Below are positions 45,788 to 58,044 of a stretch of 64,000 bases of DNA, piece after piece. A program made the translations under genes and the position numbers. The notes under the pieces were generated by a model that did not search any database, was not told the DNA's origin, and was given only the letters and a program-made list of their open reading frames with translations. Source of the stretch: Linyphia triangularis (Eukaryota > Arthropoda > Arachnida > Araneae > Linyphiidae); contig OZ021727.1 in the NCBI GenBank assembly GCA_963978545.1, positions 45,917,385 through 45,981,384 of the forward strand, given 5' to 3'. Within the stretch, counting starts at the first letter, position 1. Every line of letters starts with the position of its first letter.

Positions 45788-48554
45788 TATTATAATTTCT
45801 GAATGTGTACAAAAACATTTAAGTCAAGTTAAATTTTTCAGTTATGATTAATACATGAACACAGTTGTCTTTATTTAATTATTGTGTGCGTGTCAATCAC
45901 AATGAGAAGTGGTTGTTGTAGAGTTAATAATTGAAATTAATCTTGTATCCAAAATTTAACTAAAATTTGTATTGAATTTTGTGCCAAATGTATATGTTTT
46001 TGTGTATTATGCTGTAAAATGGACGAAAAATATTTCAGCTAATTTTTTGCTTGACTAATCACATGTATGGAATGACGTCATAATTATGTACAACTTTAAA
46101 ATATGTAGAAATATCGCTAAATAAAAGAAAAAAGTAACATACTTAAACTTTCTACGACAAATAACTTTAACACTAACACAAAAATTTACTTTACACATAA
46201 AATACGTTAAGATCACGAAACATGCGTAATCATATACCGATAAGAGCAACCAATGTTGCGGGGAGATATTCACGTGATGGTCAATATCCCATGAATAAAT
46301 TGATTGATTGAATTTCTAATGCTAATTCCAATAGTATTCCACGTGACTTCAACTTGATATGTTACACTATGGATATATTTATTTTTGGATATCATCGGAT
46401 GGTTGATTAGTGACATCAAGTTTCAAAGAAATATACTTTCATTGGAATAAGATTTTTTTTTAAGGTGGAGTGAGGCGGTACCAATTCTTCCTAAAAGAGG
46501 TATCAGGCTGGAGGTGGGTCCTCACCTTTAATAATTAATTTTTCAAAATTTATTAATTGTAATTCTAAAGTCTTAACTTATTCAAAATTAGTTAGGGAAG
46601 GGGGGTGGGTAGATGAGTTATCATGAAGGCAACGTCCGATAGTTGATATTTTAACAATTGTTTGGTAAAATATTGAAATGTCACGTGTAGCTCGGGGTTA
46701 GGGTTCTTTAGACCCTTAGCAAATGGCCTTCCTTTTATTAACTTTTCAAATTTAACATTTTTTTTTATTTGTGTAACTTTGTTGTAGGTATTTTAACTTG
46801 GCTAAAGGATATGTAAGTAACTCGCTAGAAAATCAAACAGTCAATCAGGAGTTAGCTTTTGGTCACATGTTTAAAACTTACCAATCACAAGCTTCCATTT
46901 AGTCATATATTTAAATTCGACCAATCGCAAGCAAGTAATTTGCCGATCTCTAACATAAAGCAAGTTATGACGTCATACCCGCTGTGACGTCACTAGTAAA
47001 AATACCTATAACTCTAACTTATTCGTTTAGAAGCAGCCCTAGAACCACTCAACTCCATCTGAAAGATAAACTAAAAAGTGTTGCCACCGCTCAAAACTTT
47101 GATATAAAACAAATTATGACGTCATACCCACTGTGGCGTCACTAGTTAAAAAGCCTATCACTCTAACTTATTCGCTAAGAAGCAGCCCTAGAACAACTCA
47201 ACTCCATCTGAAAGATAAACTAAAAAGTGTTGCCACCTCTCAAAAACTTTGATATAAAACAAATTATGACGTCATTCCCGCTGTGACGTCATACACAAAC
47301 AGCTTATAACGAAACCGAAACTAAAACTGCAACAGGAGGGAAACAACTCCATTCTACTTCCGGTGATGTCACTTCATGTGACGTCATATCCGGCCACGCC
47401 ACCTTCCGGTGACGTCATCATCCCTCATCCTTGTGCGCGCTCTGCCATGGCTCAGAAACGGCACTTTCTAACTACTCATGGTCGGATTAAAATTTTGTTA
47501 TTGATTAAATCAGAGTGTTTTTGTAATTTTTTTTAAATGTATGAAATTATTGCGGATTGTGAAAGAAATAATATTTCTAAATTTTCACCATGGACCACCA
47601 TCTTGGCCAATCCTGCCCAAAGCTGAATAAAATATACTGGAAGCTTTTAAGGGGGTACATACACCGTGCGGCGCTGAAAACGCGCTAAAGAAAGAAACCG
47701 TTTTTGGAAGGGATAATAATAGAAATTAATAAAATAAAACATTACACATTGTTCATTGGTATTTCAACTTTATATTCCCCCCCTTCAGAAATTACAATAT
47801 GAAAAACCACGTGACTCGAAGCACTATGAAAAAAAGTAGTTCCATATGGTCGACATCATTTTTTCTTCAAATGTGGATGTATCTGCAAAATGAATTATTT
47901 TTTTTTGTAAATTAAAGGTGTAGTTATAGTCTGTCGAGCCGGATTTTTGAATTTCGAAATTTTTTCAAAATTACATCAGTTTGAAAAATAGCATGCGTTT
48001 TTCGTCAAAAATGTCGCACTTAAATTGCTTATAAAAAATTTTTGTAATTAAAAAATTAAAAATCCGGCTGGACAGACTATAACGACATCAATTACGAACA
48101 TTTTAAAAAAAAATCCCGTCCAAAAATATTAAAAACTCTAGGAGTTATCGTGTCGGCCGTCCTGGAAAAAGTAGTTTCGAGAAAAACTCGTTTAAAATTT
48201 TAAGTCCGTTTCGTTCGAAGTCGGGCATAGCTAACGCAAGACCGTTATGGATTTGTTTAACTATTTTGTTAACTTACGTCTGGTTCTCCCATTCCAGCTT
48301 CATATTGTACACCTCCACGCAGTGGCGGATCTAGGATTTTCCTGAGGGGGGGGGGGCGCAATACCTGTGCCTTAGCCAAGATGAAATCGAAAATTTAAAA
48401 AAAGTTACAAAAAAAAAATCTATGCAGTGTTCTAAAAATATACTTCAAGATAATCCGTATTTATTGATTGACCCCCCCCCCCCTTTTTCGTCACATTTCT
48501 GACTCGCTACCTTAGCGTAAGGTGAAATGCCCAGGTTATACCAAAATTACTTTT

Positions 48555-49015
48555 CAGTTTAAAAAAAAACAACTCCCCCCTCCCACTCCTCAAAAAAAAC
48601 AAAAAAAAACCCTTCTATGCTAGATATTTTTATGAACTCCTTTGTTTCTTTATACTCGTGACAAATAAAATGTTTTTGCAAAGTTTCATGAATGGACCAA
48701 TTTTTTATTTTTTAATCTCGTATTTTACCTTTCCTTGGATTTTGTATGTGTTTTCGTTTATAAAAAAGAACTGTAACTTTCTTTAGATTAGTTATATCGT
48801 TTTGCTTTTTTTCATTCGATTCAGCTTAAAAAAAGTACTCTAAACCTAGATTGCTCCAAAATTAATTTTTCAGCCACAAAAACCCCTGACCCCCCCCCCC
48901 CCCCTTAAAAAAAACCTTCTTTGCTAGATATTTTTATGGACTCATCTGAACATTTTCATGACAAATATAGAACATTTTTGCCAAGTTTGATCAACGAACC
49001 AATTTTTTTGTTTTT
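48555..49015 (+). repeat. Internal duplication in the hAT element
   Basis: 48555-48712 and 48870-49015 share CCTTCTNTGCTAGATATTTT, TATGRACTC, CATGACAAATA and TTTGCCAAGTTTGATCAA-like sequence plus C/A runs. Confidence 0.7.
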
Positions 49016-49199
49016 CTTATGGTCTTAGGTACTATTTTACCAGCACTAATATTTATATTTGGTGCGATTTTATACATCCATAATTTTTTATTTTTTTTAA
49101 CTTTCAATTACCCGTATGGTGTAAAAGTATTGAATTCGGTAAAAAAAAAATCGATTTTATTGCATTTCTACACGTTTTGGAACGTGATGAGTTCAAAAA

Positions 49200-49460
49200 A
49201 ATGTTTGTGCCTGTTAGTTATCAGCATAACTCCCAAAACGGATTGACCTGCGATGTTAAATTTTTATGTACAGGTTATTGATGGCCATGAGACCTGGCAT
49301 TAAGGTTTTCGTCAAAATTGCACATGTGCATTAAGTAGCTGATATTGAAAAAATTACGTTTTTCAGCGATTACCAAAAAATGGTTGTAACGATTTTGATT
49401 AAAATCGCTATAAAAATGCCTTTAAAGGTGTTCTAATCATTCCCACCTCCGTAGAAATGA
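49200..49460 (+). repeat. Dispersed repeat family A, copy 3 (inside the hAT element)
   Basis: Third copy, lying within the 48320-50817 hAT-type element. This links family A to the interior of hAT-like elements. Confidence 0.65.
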
Positions 49461-50937
49461 GATAATAGCGAACGCCCATCAACGACTGCTTCTGCTCTGT
49501 TGCACTTAAAAGAAAGGATAATGCAGTGTTTATTGAAAAATATATCACAATTTTCACCGTTTCAGAGGCGTTTTTTTAGAATTATCGCCAAACTGGGCAT
49601 TTTTTTTAAATAATGAAAACAAAATAGGTAAATTATATCAATCCGTGACAAATTAAAAAAACATTGCATACTGAAATATTTTGTTCCAATTCTTCAATTT
49701 TAACTGGAAGAGAGAGATTGTAGGAGGATCACTGTATTTAAAAAAATTTAATAACTTCATTTTGAGTTGCAATATCATTTTACTTCTTTCACGAAACTTT
49801 TGAACAAGAACCATAAGTTTCATAAAAAATATGTTTTGGAAAAATAGGCTTAGAATAAAATTAGAGTAATCTTAGCCTTCTCTAAAAGTATGTATAGATA
49901 TTATGCCGTAAGCGTTATAATTACTTATAAGTGCAATATTTCTTGCATTACTTCTAAAATAACGGGAAAAAAAAATTGAAAGGATGTCCAGGTAAATATT
50001 TGTACAAAACTTTTCAAATTATCGTAAAAAACATGCACATTTATTTTGTTAATTCATTCGTTTAATTTCGTACAGAGTTTGAAAGCGATATTTTTTAAAA
50101 TAATTAATTCTGCTACTTTACACAGATAATACTTCTTACAAAATTGTTTATAAGTCGATTTTATGTAAAAAAACAACAATTGGCATACCTTTCCAGTGTG
50201 GTGCAAGAGAGGATTGTTAATTGAAGTTCAAATATGACGCTTATTTACAAGCCGAAGCAGAAATTAGAGCTGGACGCGTTCTTATGCTGTTAGTAAATAA
50301 CCATCCTCTTCCTTTCATTCATAAGTTTTAAGTTTAGCTTATTACCATATCCAGTTGAATGGGGGTGGACATTTCCGGGGGTAACCCAAATAGTCAACCT
50401 CTCATTATTCTTTTTTCCCCCCTGGTTGGCGTTGGACATTACGCATGTGAGTCAAAATCTCTTCCTCCCACTCGACAGAAAAGGGATCGGGTATCAGGCG
50501 TCCAAGATATCTTCAAGGTCAAGAGGAGGGAGGTTTGATAACTAGTACTGTCTTCCAACCTCCGTTTGAATGGGAAGAGAGAAGGCTATAAATAGAACCT
50601 TGGTACAAAAATAAGCTTTTTTTTGTTGTTGCTTTTTTCGGAAATTAGATGAAGGATAAAATATAATTGTTGCGTGAACTTATCGAAAAAAATATAGATA
50701 TATTTTTTTATTATTATTATTACTATTTATTTCTGTAAATTGTGTAAAAAGACTCCACCTGAGGGGGGGGGGGGGGGGGGGCGCACGCCCCCCCCCCCCT
50801 GGCTGGATCCGTCATTGCCTCCACGTCAGTAAACAATTTTTGCAATCGATTTTCTCAGAAACACGCCTAAAACTATAGAAAATATTAATCCGTTAAAAAA
50901 TACATAGATTTTTTTTTAAAGTTCTGGATGTATGCAC

Positions 50938-52380
50938 GGGCGCCCGCAGAAATATTTGCAGGGGGGGGGGGGGGGGTGCAAGACTAGATTTTTATCAAAA
51001 TCATTAATTTTTTTTAAAATTTTAATTTATAGTTATGCATTTTAAATTATACTCTTTGAGAATAGTTTAAAAAAATTCATGGTATATATTTTTGAAAACG
51101 CAACTCTGTTAAAAAGAAGAAGAAAATAGTAAAAATATCAACAAAATATATTTTTAACGATTTTTTTTTATCCAACGGCATTCCGGCATTAGAACAGAGG
51201 AACAGAAGAGTAACATTATATTTCTTCCAAGTTTTGGAAATAAAAAAAAATAAAAAAATTAAAGAAAAAATTAAATGAATTGCAAAAGCAGTATTGGATA
51301 TGTTTAATTGAATTCTAAAAATAGATTTCAAGATAGTATATCTGATGACTTAAAAAGCTAAATATTGTTGCGTGGACGGGTTCGAAAGATTTGAAGCCAA
51401 AGCAGATCAAAACTTGCAGATATTTGTTCCAATATCACTCTTCATAGATTCCTTTACAACTCCAGAACTTCTCGTTCTAGTAGACACAATACAGCTCTTT
51501 TCACAACAATAGAGCACAAAACAGCAGTTAAAAACTTGACAACACAACTGCTAAAATCACTGCAAAAGACAATGCAATACAGTTCGCCTTCGGAACTCTC
51601 TGAATGCTCACTGAGACTCAGTATCTCAATACAATAATTCCAGTCAACTCACCAGTCAACTAATTCAATGACTCAAAATCACTCAACTACTGACTAACTT
51701 CACTCCAGTCAACTCCTCTTTATATAGGGGAGGCGAAACTTCCAGAAATAGATATTTGGAGAACTTTCCAGATCGTAGTCGAAAAGTCCTATACATGTAC
51801 ATGGGGACCGAAAATTTCGCCAAGTTTGGCGACAAAAATTAGTCGCCAAAACCATCGCCAATTTGGTGAGATTGCCATTACCGTAATGTTAAATGCCCTG
51901 CTCCTTGTGAAACGCGCTTCCCAGCGTTACCTCTGTAAAACTCGTTATCAAGAATTAAGACATACATTGCGGGGAAGCAAACTAAAGACGAACTATTACA
52001 GTGCCTTATGCGAGATGTACATAAATTTTACTATTTACAAAATTAACACTACGAAATATTTACAAATATACAAAAATTCGTAACAATATTTTCCCTAGAA
52101 TTTTGAGAACTACACAGGAAATGATTAAACAATAAAAGAAAGAAATACTTCTACTCTCAGCCTCCAATAATCCTAGACAATAGGCGCCAGTATAGTTATA
52201 AAAAAGACGACATAGAAAACTAAAATAATAGAAAAACAAATGCTTATCAATAACATAAAAACTGAAACGGCATATTTTTTTTATCTTGGGATTTACACTT
52301 TTTCTCCCATTTTTTTATTTTCAAGAGCTGGGGGGGGGGGGGGTGCAAGTGCAACTTCTTGCACCCTCCTGGGGGCGCCC
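50938..52380. mobile_element. G-tract element with GGGCGCCC ends
   Basis: The left end GGGCGCCCGCAG, then GCAGGGG...GGGTGCAAG, is mirrored on the right as GGGTGCAAG...CTTGCACCCTCCTGG then GGGCGCCC. The terminal octamer is itself a palindrome. The target duplication is unclear. It lies in the TTAA element and carries a solo LTR. Confidence 0.55.
51366..52085 (-). mobile_element. Solo LTR, Gypsy-type, 720 bp
   Basis: On the minus strand it starts TGTTACGAATTTTTG and ends CACGCAACA (TG...CA), and is flanked by ATAT on both sides (51362-51365, 52086-52089). A TATATAAAG promoter box on the minus strand near 51727 fits an LTR. No internal region remains, as after recombination between two LTRs. 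Confidence 0.82.
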
Positions 52381-52784
52381 ATGGGTGTATGTACTCCCTT
52401 AAATGTTGATAGTCAAAGTATTAAAATTGAAAAAAAAAATTTATAAGAAAGGAGGGATGGCTAAAAAATATATTTTTGTTGCTTGTGACATGTTTATTTT
52501 TGAAAAAGACCTAAAAGTCGAATGCATTCAAATCCCATTCACTCACACCAGAATTATAACAATACAATTATTAAAATTAATTTATAAATAAAACTATATT
52601 TATTTATTGAAATTATGATGTATAAATATTTAAATAATAAAGTATAATAATTATTAAAACTATTTAATCATCAAAAGTAATTATTCAATTAATTATTGGA
52701 AATATTATTAAAATTTGATTAATAATTTTATTGAATATTTGGACTGTCATAAATCTAAAAATCACCGGGCCGATGTTATGATCC

Positions 52785-52844
52785 AGCACGCCTCCGGCCA
52801 AGATCTGTAACGACGCACGCCTCCGGCCAAGATCTGTAACGACG
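52785..52844. repeat. Two-copy 29-bp tandem repeat at the Transib left border
   Basis: GCACGCCTCCGGCCAAGATC plus TGTAACGAC occurs twice in direct succession and ends in the CGACG that abuts the Transib-like end. Confidence 0.85.
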
Positions 52845-54086
52845 CACACTGGGGTATTTGCCTCTAAAAGTTGGCCAAAAGTCGATTTTTCAAAATTCCT
52901 CCTAGACACTTGAATTTTTGCACATATGTACTTTATTAAATGTAGAACCTTACCCCGTATCAATTTTTTTTAATCTGAGATCCCAAATGTCTTATCGATT
53001 AGCCGAAAGTTAACGTTTCCACGAAGTGTGTATTTCTTTTTTCTATCACCAATGCAAGCACAATATTTTAACAAGCCAAATTTTAAACTTTTTGTTTCAA
53101 TTTTAATTTCAACACGATATATGTGTCTCCTTAAGGTCTATAATTAAAGATTTTACCCCTTAAAATTTAAATTTATCTAAATTTAATGGGCAAATTAAAT
53201 TTTGTTCAGTCACAAAACTCAGCTAATTTTTCTTGCAATATTTTATTTTCATGAGTGTTTTTGTTATACGATTGAGTCTTATTGAGTAGTGATTTTTATA
53301 CCATTTTAAAGGCCGCATATTCTAGTTCTTTATACCTTAAAAATATTTTGCGGATTTTTGCGGATGCGGATATTGCAAGCGTTGATGTATATGACGTCAT
53401 TTTGACGTACTCGCAGAAACTTCACTTATGTTTCCAATTTATCATTATTTATGATAATTTATAATGTAAATTAAGTATGCTATTTGAATAATACCATATA
53501 AAATCGTAAAATAACTAATTTGATGAAAAAGTTTAAATATACTGAATATTTTAGATAGTTTTTTGTTTACCACTGAAAAGCCTGCAAGGAAAGTTAAGAT
53601 AGTAATGAAATTAAGCTCATAATGAGAATCAAATGATACATTTAAAATAAGTTCACTTATAAAGAGTTTGAATTCTTAAAAAGCTAAGTAAGAAAAAAAA
53701 TATATTGGTAAAAATTGATTTTTACCCTTCTCCTCTGAGAACACCGTTGCAGATACTTTGACTGAATAAATATGCAGGGTCAATTAGATCGCGCGAGTAC
53801 GCTTATACTTAATTATTTGCAGAAAATTATAGAAACAATTAATTTTATAAGAGAAAGTCATTAGAATTACTAACGAAATGTAGTTGTGACAGATCCCAAT
53901 CAACGAAATACAAACAAACAGTTCAAAATTCTAAAGAGCAGACGTCAATATTTTTCAAAGTTCTCTGGTGCCTTTACGATTTCTTTGGAGAAAAAACTGA
54001 GAAAAAAGTCATTTTTAAAAACCTTACAACTCATCGCCTCGGTATTTTCGAACAATCAGATTACAATTCACTAAGGGTACCATAAA

Positions 54087-54302
54087 TGTTGTATGATGAA
54101 GGGGTAAAAGTGAAGAGGCCAATTAAATAGACAGCAGGTTTATTCGTTGCATAAGATAAAAATAGGTTCTTAAACCTAAACTAGGAGAGGCTACTTCCAC
54201 GTCCGTTCACCTTCACTCCCTCAATCATACTCTCTCTCTGGAGACGAAGTCGCCGCTAGGGGATTACATTAGCAGCACCCTCTACATCAATGGGGATAAT
54301 AT
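54087..54302 (-). repeat. Gypsy 3' LTR
   Basis: 216 bp, from TGTTGTATGATGAAGG on the plus strand to GGGGATAATAT. It matches 59733-59948 with six differences. TG...CA ends are not seen at the outer plus-strand limit, so the exact inner border could shift by some bases. Confidence 0.88.
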
Positions 54303-54469
54303 ACTCTGCCATCCTGATTGAGGAGGACCACCGACTCATTGATATATACTAAACCTGTAAATAAAGATATTGAAAAATACAGCACAATAATAAAATTTAA
54401 ACAACATTAATGTTTTGAAGATCACAACGTGTAGTTCTTAAAAATTTAAAGTCTGTGCAAAAAGTTCTT

Positions 54470-54735
54470 GCACCATAAAAAGTTGAAAAGTTTGTAGAAA
54501 GGGAAAAAAAGTCTCTTCTTCAAAAAGTTTGTGTGAAAGAAAATAGAAAAAAAAGTTTCTTCTTTCAAAAGTTCATAAAAAGAAAAAAAAAGTATCTTCT
54601 TTAAAAAGTTTGGATGATGGAAAAAAAAAGTCTCTTCTTTCAAAAGTTCATAAAAAGAAAAAAAAGTCTCTTCATTCAAAAGTTCATAAAAAGAAAGAAA
54701 AAAAAGGTCTCTTCTGTAAAAAGTTCTTGTAGAAG
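54470..54735 (-). repeat. A/T-rich tandem repeats between pol and 3' LTR
   Basis: About five units of 40-60 bp share TCTCTTCTTTCAAAAGTTCA followed by TAAAAAGAAA. The open minus frame 54446-54763 is only a translation of these repeats (FYELLKEETFF), not a gene. Confidence 0.85.
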
Positions 54736-54749
54736 AAAATTGAAGAAAC

Positions 54750-55500
54750 TTAAGTATCTTCACAGCACTTCATCATATCAGCTGATGTAGATTTGAGAAG
54801 TGGTCCTTCAGTTGTCCCCAGTTTACGGACATCATATCGGTCATTTGGCCGAATCTTTACCACCTCGTATGGGCCGAAAAACTTTTGACGAAGTTTTAAA
54901 CCAGTACCAAACTGCGTTCTTTTGATGGCTACTTTGTCGTGGAGTTTGTACTTGTTTGCTGTCTTGCGTCGAGTATTATAGTTGTGCTTGCTTCTTTCTT
55001 GCAGCTGTAGTATATTGGTTTTTGCTTGTTCGCGCATTTGTCGTTTATTTTGGACGAAGGTATGTATGTGTTCTTCTTCGAGGATTTTCTTGATGTTAAG
55101 GTCTTCCTTGTTTTTCATTTTAATCCCTATTAAGAGCTCGAAAGGTGTGTACTTTGTTGCTGAAGAAACGGTGCTGTTGATTACGCGTTGGACTGCTGAT
55201 ACATGTTTAAACCATTTATTGGGGTCATCGAGGGATAACTTTGTGATGACAGGGATAAGTGTTCCATGAAACTTCTCTACTTGTCCATTTCCACGAGGCT
55301 GACCAGTGGTGATTGTGACATGTTCAATTTCCCCATCTTCGCAGTATTTCTTAAATTCTATTGCTGTAAAGGCTGATCCGCGGTCTGATATTATTCGTTT
55401 AGGATTTCCGAAGGTAATTTGTTGGAGTTCAAGTTTATTCAAAGCATCTTTTGTTGAAGTTGACTTAACAGGGTATATCCATATGAATTTGCTAAAGGCA
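54750..55500 (-). pseudogene. Gypsy integrase, core and C-terminal part
   Basis: An open frame encodes FSKFIWIYPVKSTSTKDAL, the second catalytic Asp in ISDRGSAFT, the catalytic Glu in NGQVEKFHGT, and a C-terminal chromatin/DNA-binding-like part ending FGPYEVVKIRPNDRYDV. The first catalytic Asp (YHVDFLGPLP) is encoded just upstream in another frame, so a frameshift at about 55495 splits the integrase core. The triad D, D, E is otherwise present. The upstream part of this open frame (55622-55500) is out of the true frame. Confidence 0.9.
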
Positions 55501-56634
55501 CACAAAGATGTATTTGTAATTTTTATTTGTACTTGGAAGTGGGCCGAGAAAATCGACATGGTAAGTGTCCAACGGGACGTCGCCTTTTGGGATTGGGTGT
55601 AGAAATCCTTCTTGTTTTCCAACTTTACGTGAAGAAAGTATGCTTGGAATGCAGTTGGATATTACGCTTTCGACGGTTTTTCTTATATGCGGGAACCAGA
55701 ATTGTTGTTTCACCAATGCTTCAGTTTTATTGATCCCGAAATGGCCTTTATTGTGTTCTATTTGGACTATTTGTTTTTGCATGTCTTGTGGTATAACTAA
55801 CAGTTCTTGGTCATTGACCAGTTTTTAAAGAATGTTGTTCTTGTATTTGTATTCTGTAGTTGAAGAGTGATCGATTAGATTTTTAATGCCTTGTGTGAAT
55901 TCGTCCTTTGACTGAGCATTGCAGATTTTCTGGGTTGTTGCATCAACTTGGATTGACATGACTGGGTAACGACTGAGAGCATTAACATGTGTCATCTGCT
56001 TGCCTGGTCTGTGTATTATCTCGTAGTCAAAATCCTCTAACAACATTGCCCATCTGGCAATTTTTGGTGGCACTTCTTTCCTTGACATGGTCTTTTGGAA
56101 GGCTTGGCAGTCTCTAATAATTTTGAACTTGGTACCTACAAGGTAGTGTCTGAATTTCTTTAGTGCTTGAACTATGGCAAGAACTTCTAATTCGTACGAT
56201 GAATATTTCTCTTCTTGTGGTGATGTCTTATGGCTCATATAATGTATAGGATGGAAGATGTTATCCGAGTCTGCTTGAAGAAGAATAGCACCAAATCCTT
56301 TTGAGGATGCATCACAATGTAACTGTAAAGGCGAGCCTTGTTTATATAGGTGTAGCACAGGCTCTGTTGACAGTGCCTGTTTCAGTGTTAGAAAATCTTG
56401 TTTTTGGTCTATACCAAAATAAAAAGGAGTATTGTCCCGTAAAAGATCACTTAAGGGTCTTGCAATGGCAGCATAATCCCTTATAAACTTCCTAAAAAAT
56501 CCACTTAGACCCAAGAATGATTGAACATCTTTTGTTGTTTTGGACTGTGGAAAACCTAAAACAGCGTTTGTTTTGGCTGTCGAGGGACGAATTGTACCTT
56601 TTTCTAAAATGTGTCCGAGAAAGTTGATTTTTCA
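55492..56634 (-). pseudogene. Gypsy RNase H and integrase N-terminus
   Basis: Same frame as the reverse transcriptase. After a TGA (56634-56632) come INFLGHILEKGTI, FLGLSGFFRKFI, the RNase H segment LHCDASSKGFGAILLQ and SSYELEVLAIVQALKKFRHYL, and HRPGKQMTHVNALSRYP. A TAA (55827-55825) then interrupts, followed by the integrase zinc finger with HNKGHFG. In the HHCC finger the last ligand position reads CIPS, so the second Cys is Ser. It continues into YHVDFLGPLP before the frameshift. Confidence 0.9.
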
Positions 56635-57786
56635 TTGTAGAAAATTGCATTTTTTAAAGTTAAACTCAAGTCCATAGTCGGAAGCTACTTTGAAGACTTG
56701 CTTGAGTTTTTCGACACCCTCTAACTCATTGACTGATGGGATGATCAAATCGTCTAAATACAAGATCAGTGTATTAGTTTCTAAAAGTTCTCGAAAAACA
56801 ATCTGTATGAATCTTTGAAAAGCAGACGGCGAGTTGCAAAGTCCAAACAGGACTTTATTAAATTGATACTGATTATCTGGTGTAATAAAGCTAGTATACT
56901 TGAGGGTTGCAGGATCAACGTCTACTTGGGAAAACGAATTTTTGAGATCTAAATTTGTGTACACGGTAGCCCCTTGTAGCCTGTCGAAGACGTCGTCTAT
57001 AATAGGAATTGGAAATCGTTCTTTGATTACCACTTTATTCAAACGTCTGTAATCAATACACATGCGTGTTGAGCCATCTTGTTTTTTGCACAAAACTATT
57101 GGTGAGCAAAAGTCAGAAGTACTTTCTGAAATAATTCTGTCGTTCAATAGTTGTTTGATTTGCCTGTTAACTTCCAATTTCTTGGTGATTGATAAACGGC
57201 GTGCCCGCTGAAAGATTGGCGTTTTATCCGATAAAAAAATCTTCATTTGAAAATTTGTACTTTTTATTTTATTTGGTTTATAAAATTTTACCATATTCGT
57301 AACAGTATCCCGCAAGTTATCGTCGTTAATGTGCAAGAAATCCGCTTCGTTTAAACTCACGCTATCCCCAATCGTAAACAGAAAAGGTAAATAGTCAACA
57401 TGTGTTTCTGTTTGTTTACATTCTGGACCAGGAGCTTCTGGTTTTGAGCCTTTTCCTCCGTCTTCTGTTCTAACACAAACTTCGCCTACTTCATCAGGAT
57501 CTTCCAATGACCGCTCGTCTATTCTCATGGGGACATTAAGCCCCGCCTCCATCAACGAAGAACCGATATTTTCCGTTGAGTCATCCTTTGTATGACCTTG
57601 ACACGTGCCATCATTTTGCGTTTCCGGAATCGTAAGGATTTGAGGAGCATTTAAAATTTCGTTATTGTTGTCAGCAGGAAAAGTGATATATTCAGAGTTC
57701 TTTTTTGAAGCAACATAGCATTTTTTTCCCGTGCGGGTTTCGAATTGGTTTTCAATTGGAAGTGGGTCTCGTGTTTTTATGCTTTC
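56632..57786 (-). pseudogene. Gypsy reverse transcriptase
   Basis: The frame is open from just after the TAA at 57789-57787 to the TGA at 56634-56632. RT motifs in order: RRLSITKKLEVNRQIKQLL, SPIVLCKKQDGSTRMCIDYR, FDRLQGATVYTNLDLKNSF (first catalytic Asp), FGLCNSPSAFQRF and the YLDD box in LILYLDDLII. All catalytic residues are present. Only the in-frame stops would block the polyprotein. Confidence 0.93.
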
Positions 57787-58044
57787 TTATACGTTAGGTG
57801 GAATTATTAAATTTGAACATAAGTCGTCACAAGCTGCTGCAGTAACTAGAATTAGATTTTTGTTCTTTGGATGAGCTAGATTTATTTTTGTCAACTTCGC
57901 TTTTTGTGTGGAACCGAAAGCTCCTGTGAGGGTTATTAATCCGTCATAGACTGTTGAGGGTGGTAATATACTGGTTTTTACACAAGTTATATTAGTACCT
58001 CCATCGATCAAAGTTTTTATTTTTTTTATCATCGATAAGAACAC
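57787..58044 (-). pseudogene. Gypsy protease (retropepsin-like)
   Basis: LIDGGTNITCVKTSIL occupies the position of the usual LIDSGA/LIDTGA active site, so the catalytic Asp is there but the next residue is Gly instead of Ser/Thr. GAFGSTQKAKL and NLILVTAAACDDL follow. A TAA ends it, yet the frame continues into RT, so this looks like a nonsense mutation. The overlap with gag is in another frame, with an A-rich run (58021-58028) at the junction, which could be a slip site or an indel. Confidence 0.75.

Larger units (their letters stand above)
42924..47476. mobile_element. Smaller relative of the giant palindrome, 4.55 kb
   Basis: The ends AGTAGTTAGAAAGTGCCGTT and the exact complement on the right are inverted over about 200 bp. 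CATGGT is duplicated on both sides (42918-42923, 47477-47482), a clean 6-bp target duplication. The terminal CRE-rich sequence matches the giant element. The right half (46385-47476) follows that element's right arm, and 46201-46385 is a copy of sequence that in the giant element lies close to the axis (about 32013-32200). It is therefore a rearranged, internally deleted family member. No coding frame was found. Confidence 0.88.
48320..50817. mobile_element. hAT-type element, 2.5 kb, 8-bp target duplication
   Basis: CCTCCACG is duplicated exactly (48312-48319, 50818-50825). The ends are CAGTGGCGGATCTAGGATTT and, as reverse complement, CAATGACGGATCCAGCC, followed on both sides by long G tracts and GGCGC. 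The interior has no transposase frame. It holds dispersed-repeat copy 3 and a 150-bp internal duplication. It is nested in the TTAA element. Confidence 0.88.
47651..52398. mobile_element. TTAA-flanked DNA element carrying nested insertions
   Basis: TTAA (47647-47650 and 52399-52402) flanks GGGGGTACATACACC and the complement of GGGAGTACATACACC, giving a 15-bp inverted repeat with one mismatch. TTAA duplication is used by piggyBac and Kolobok types; the GGG start fits Kolobok better. Without the two nested elements little of its own sequence remains and no transposase is seen, so it is non-autonomous. Confidence 0.7.

Noticed and set aside
54446..54763. 105-codon minus frame with FYELLKEETFF repeats
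   Set aside because: It is a translation of the A/T-rich tandem repeats between Gypsy pol and LTR. It has no retroviral env or other domain.
54982..55828. Plus-strand open frames of 68-98 codons
   Set aside because: They lie opposite the Gypsy integrase and RNase H coding sequence and are shadows of it.
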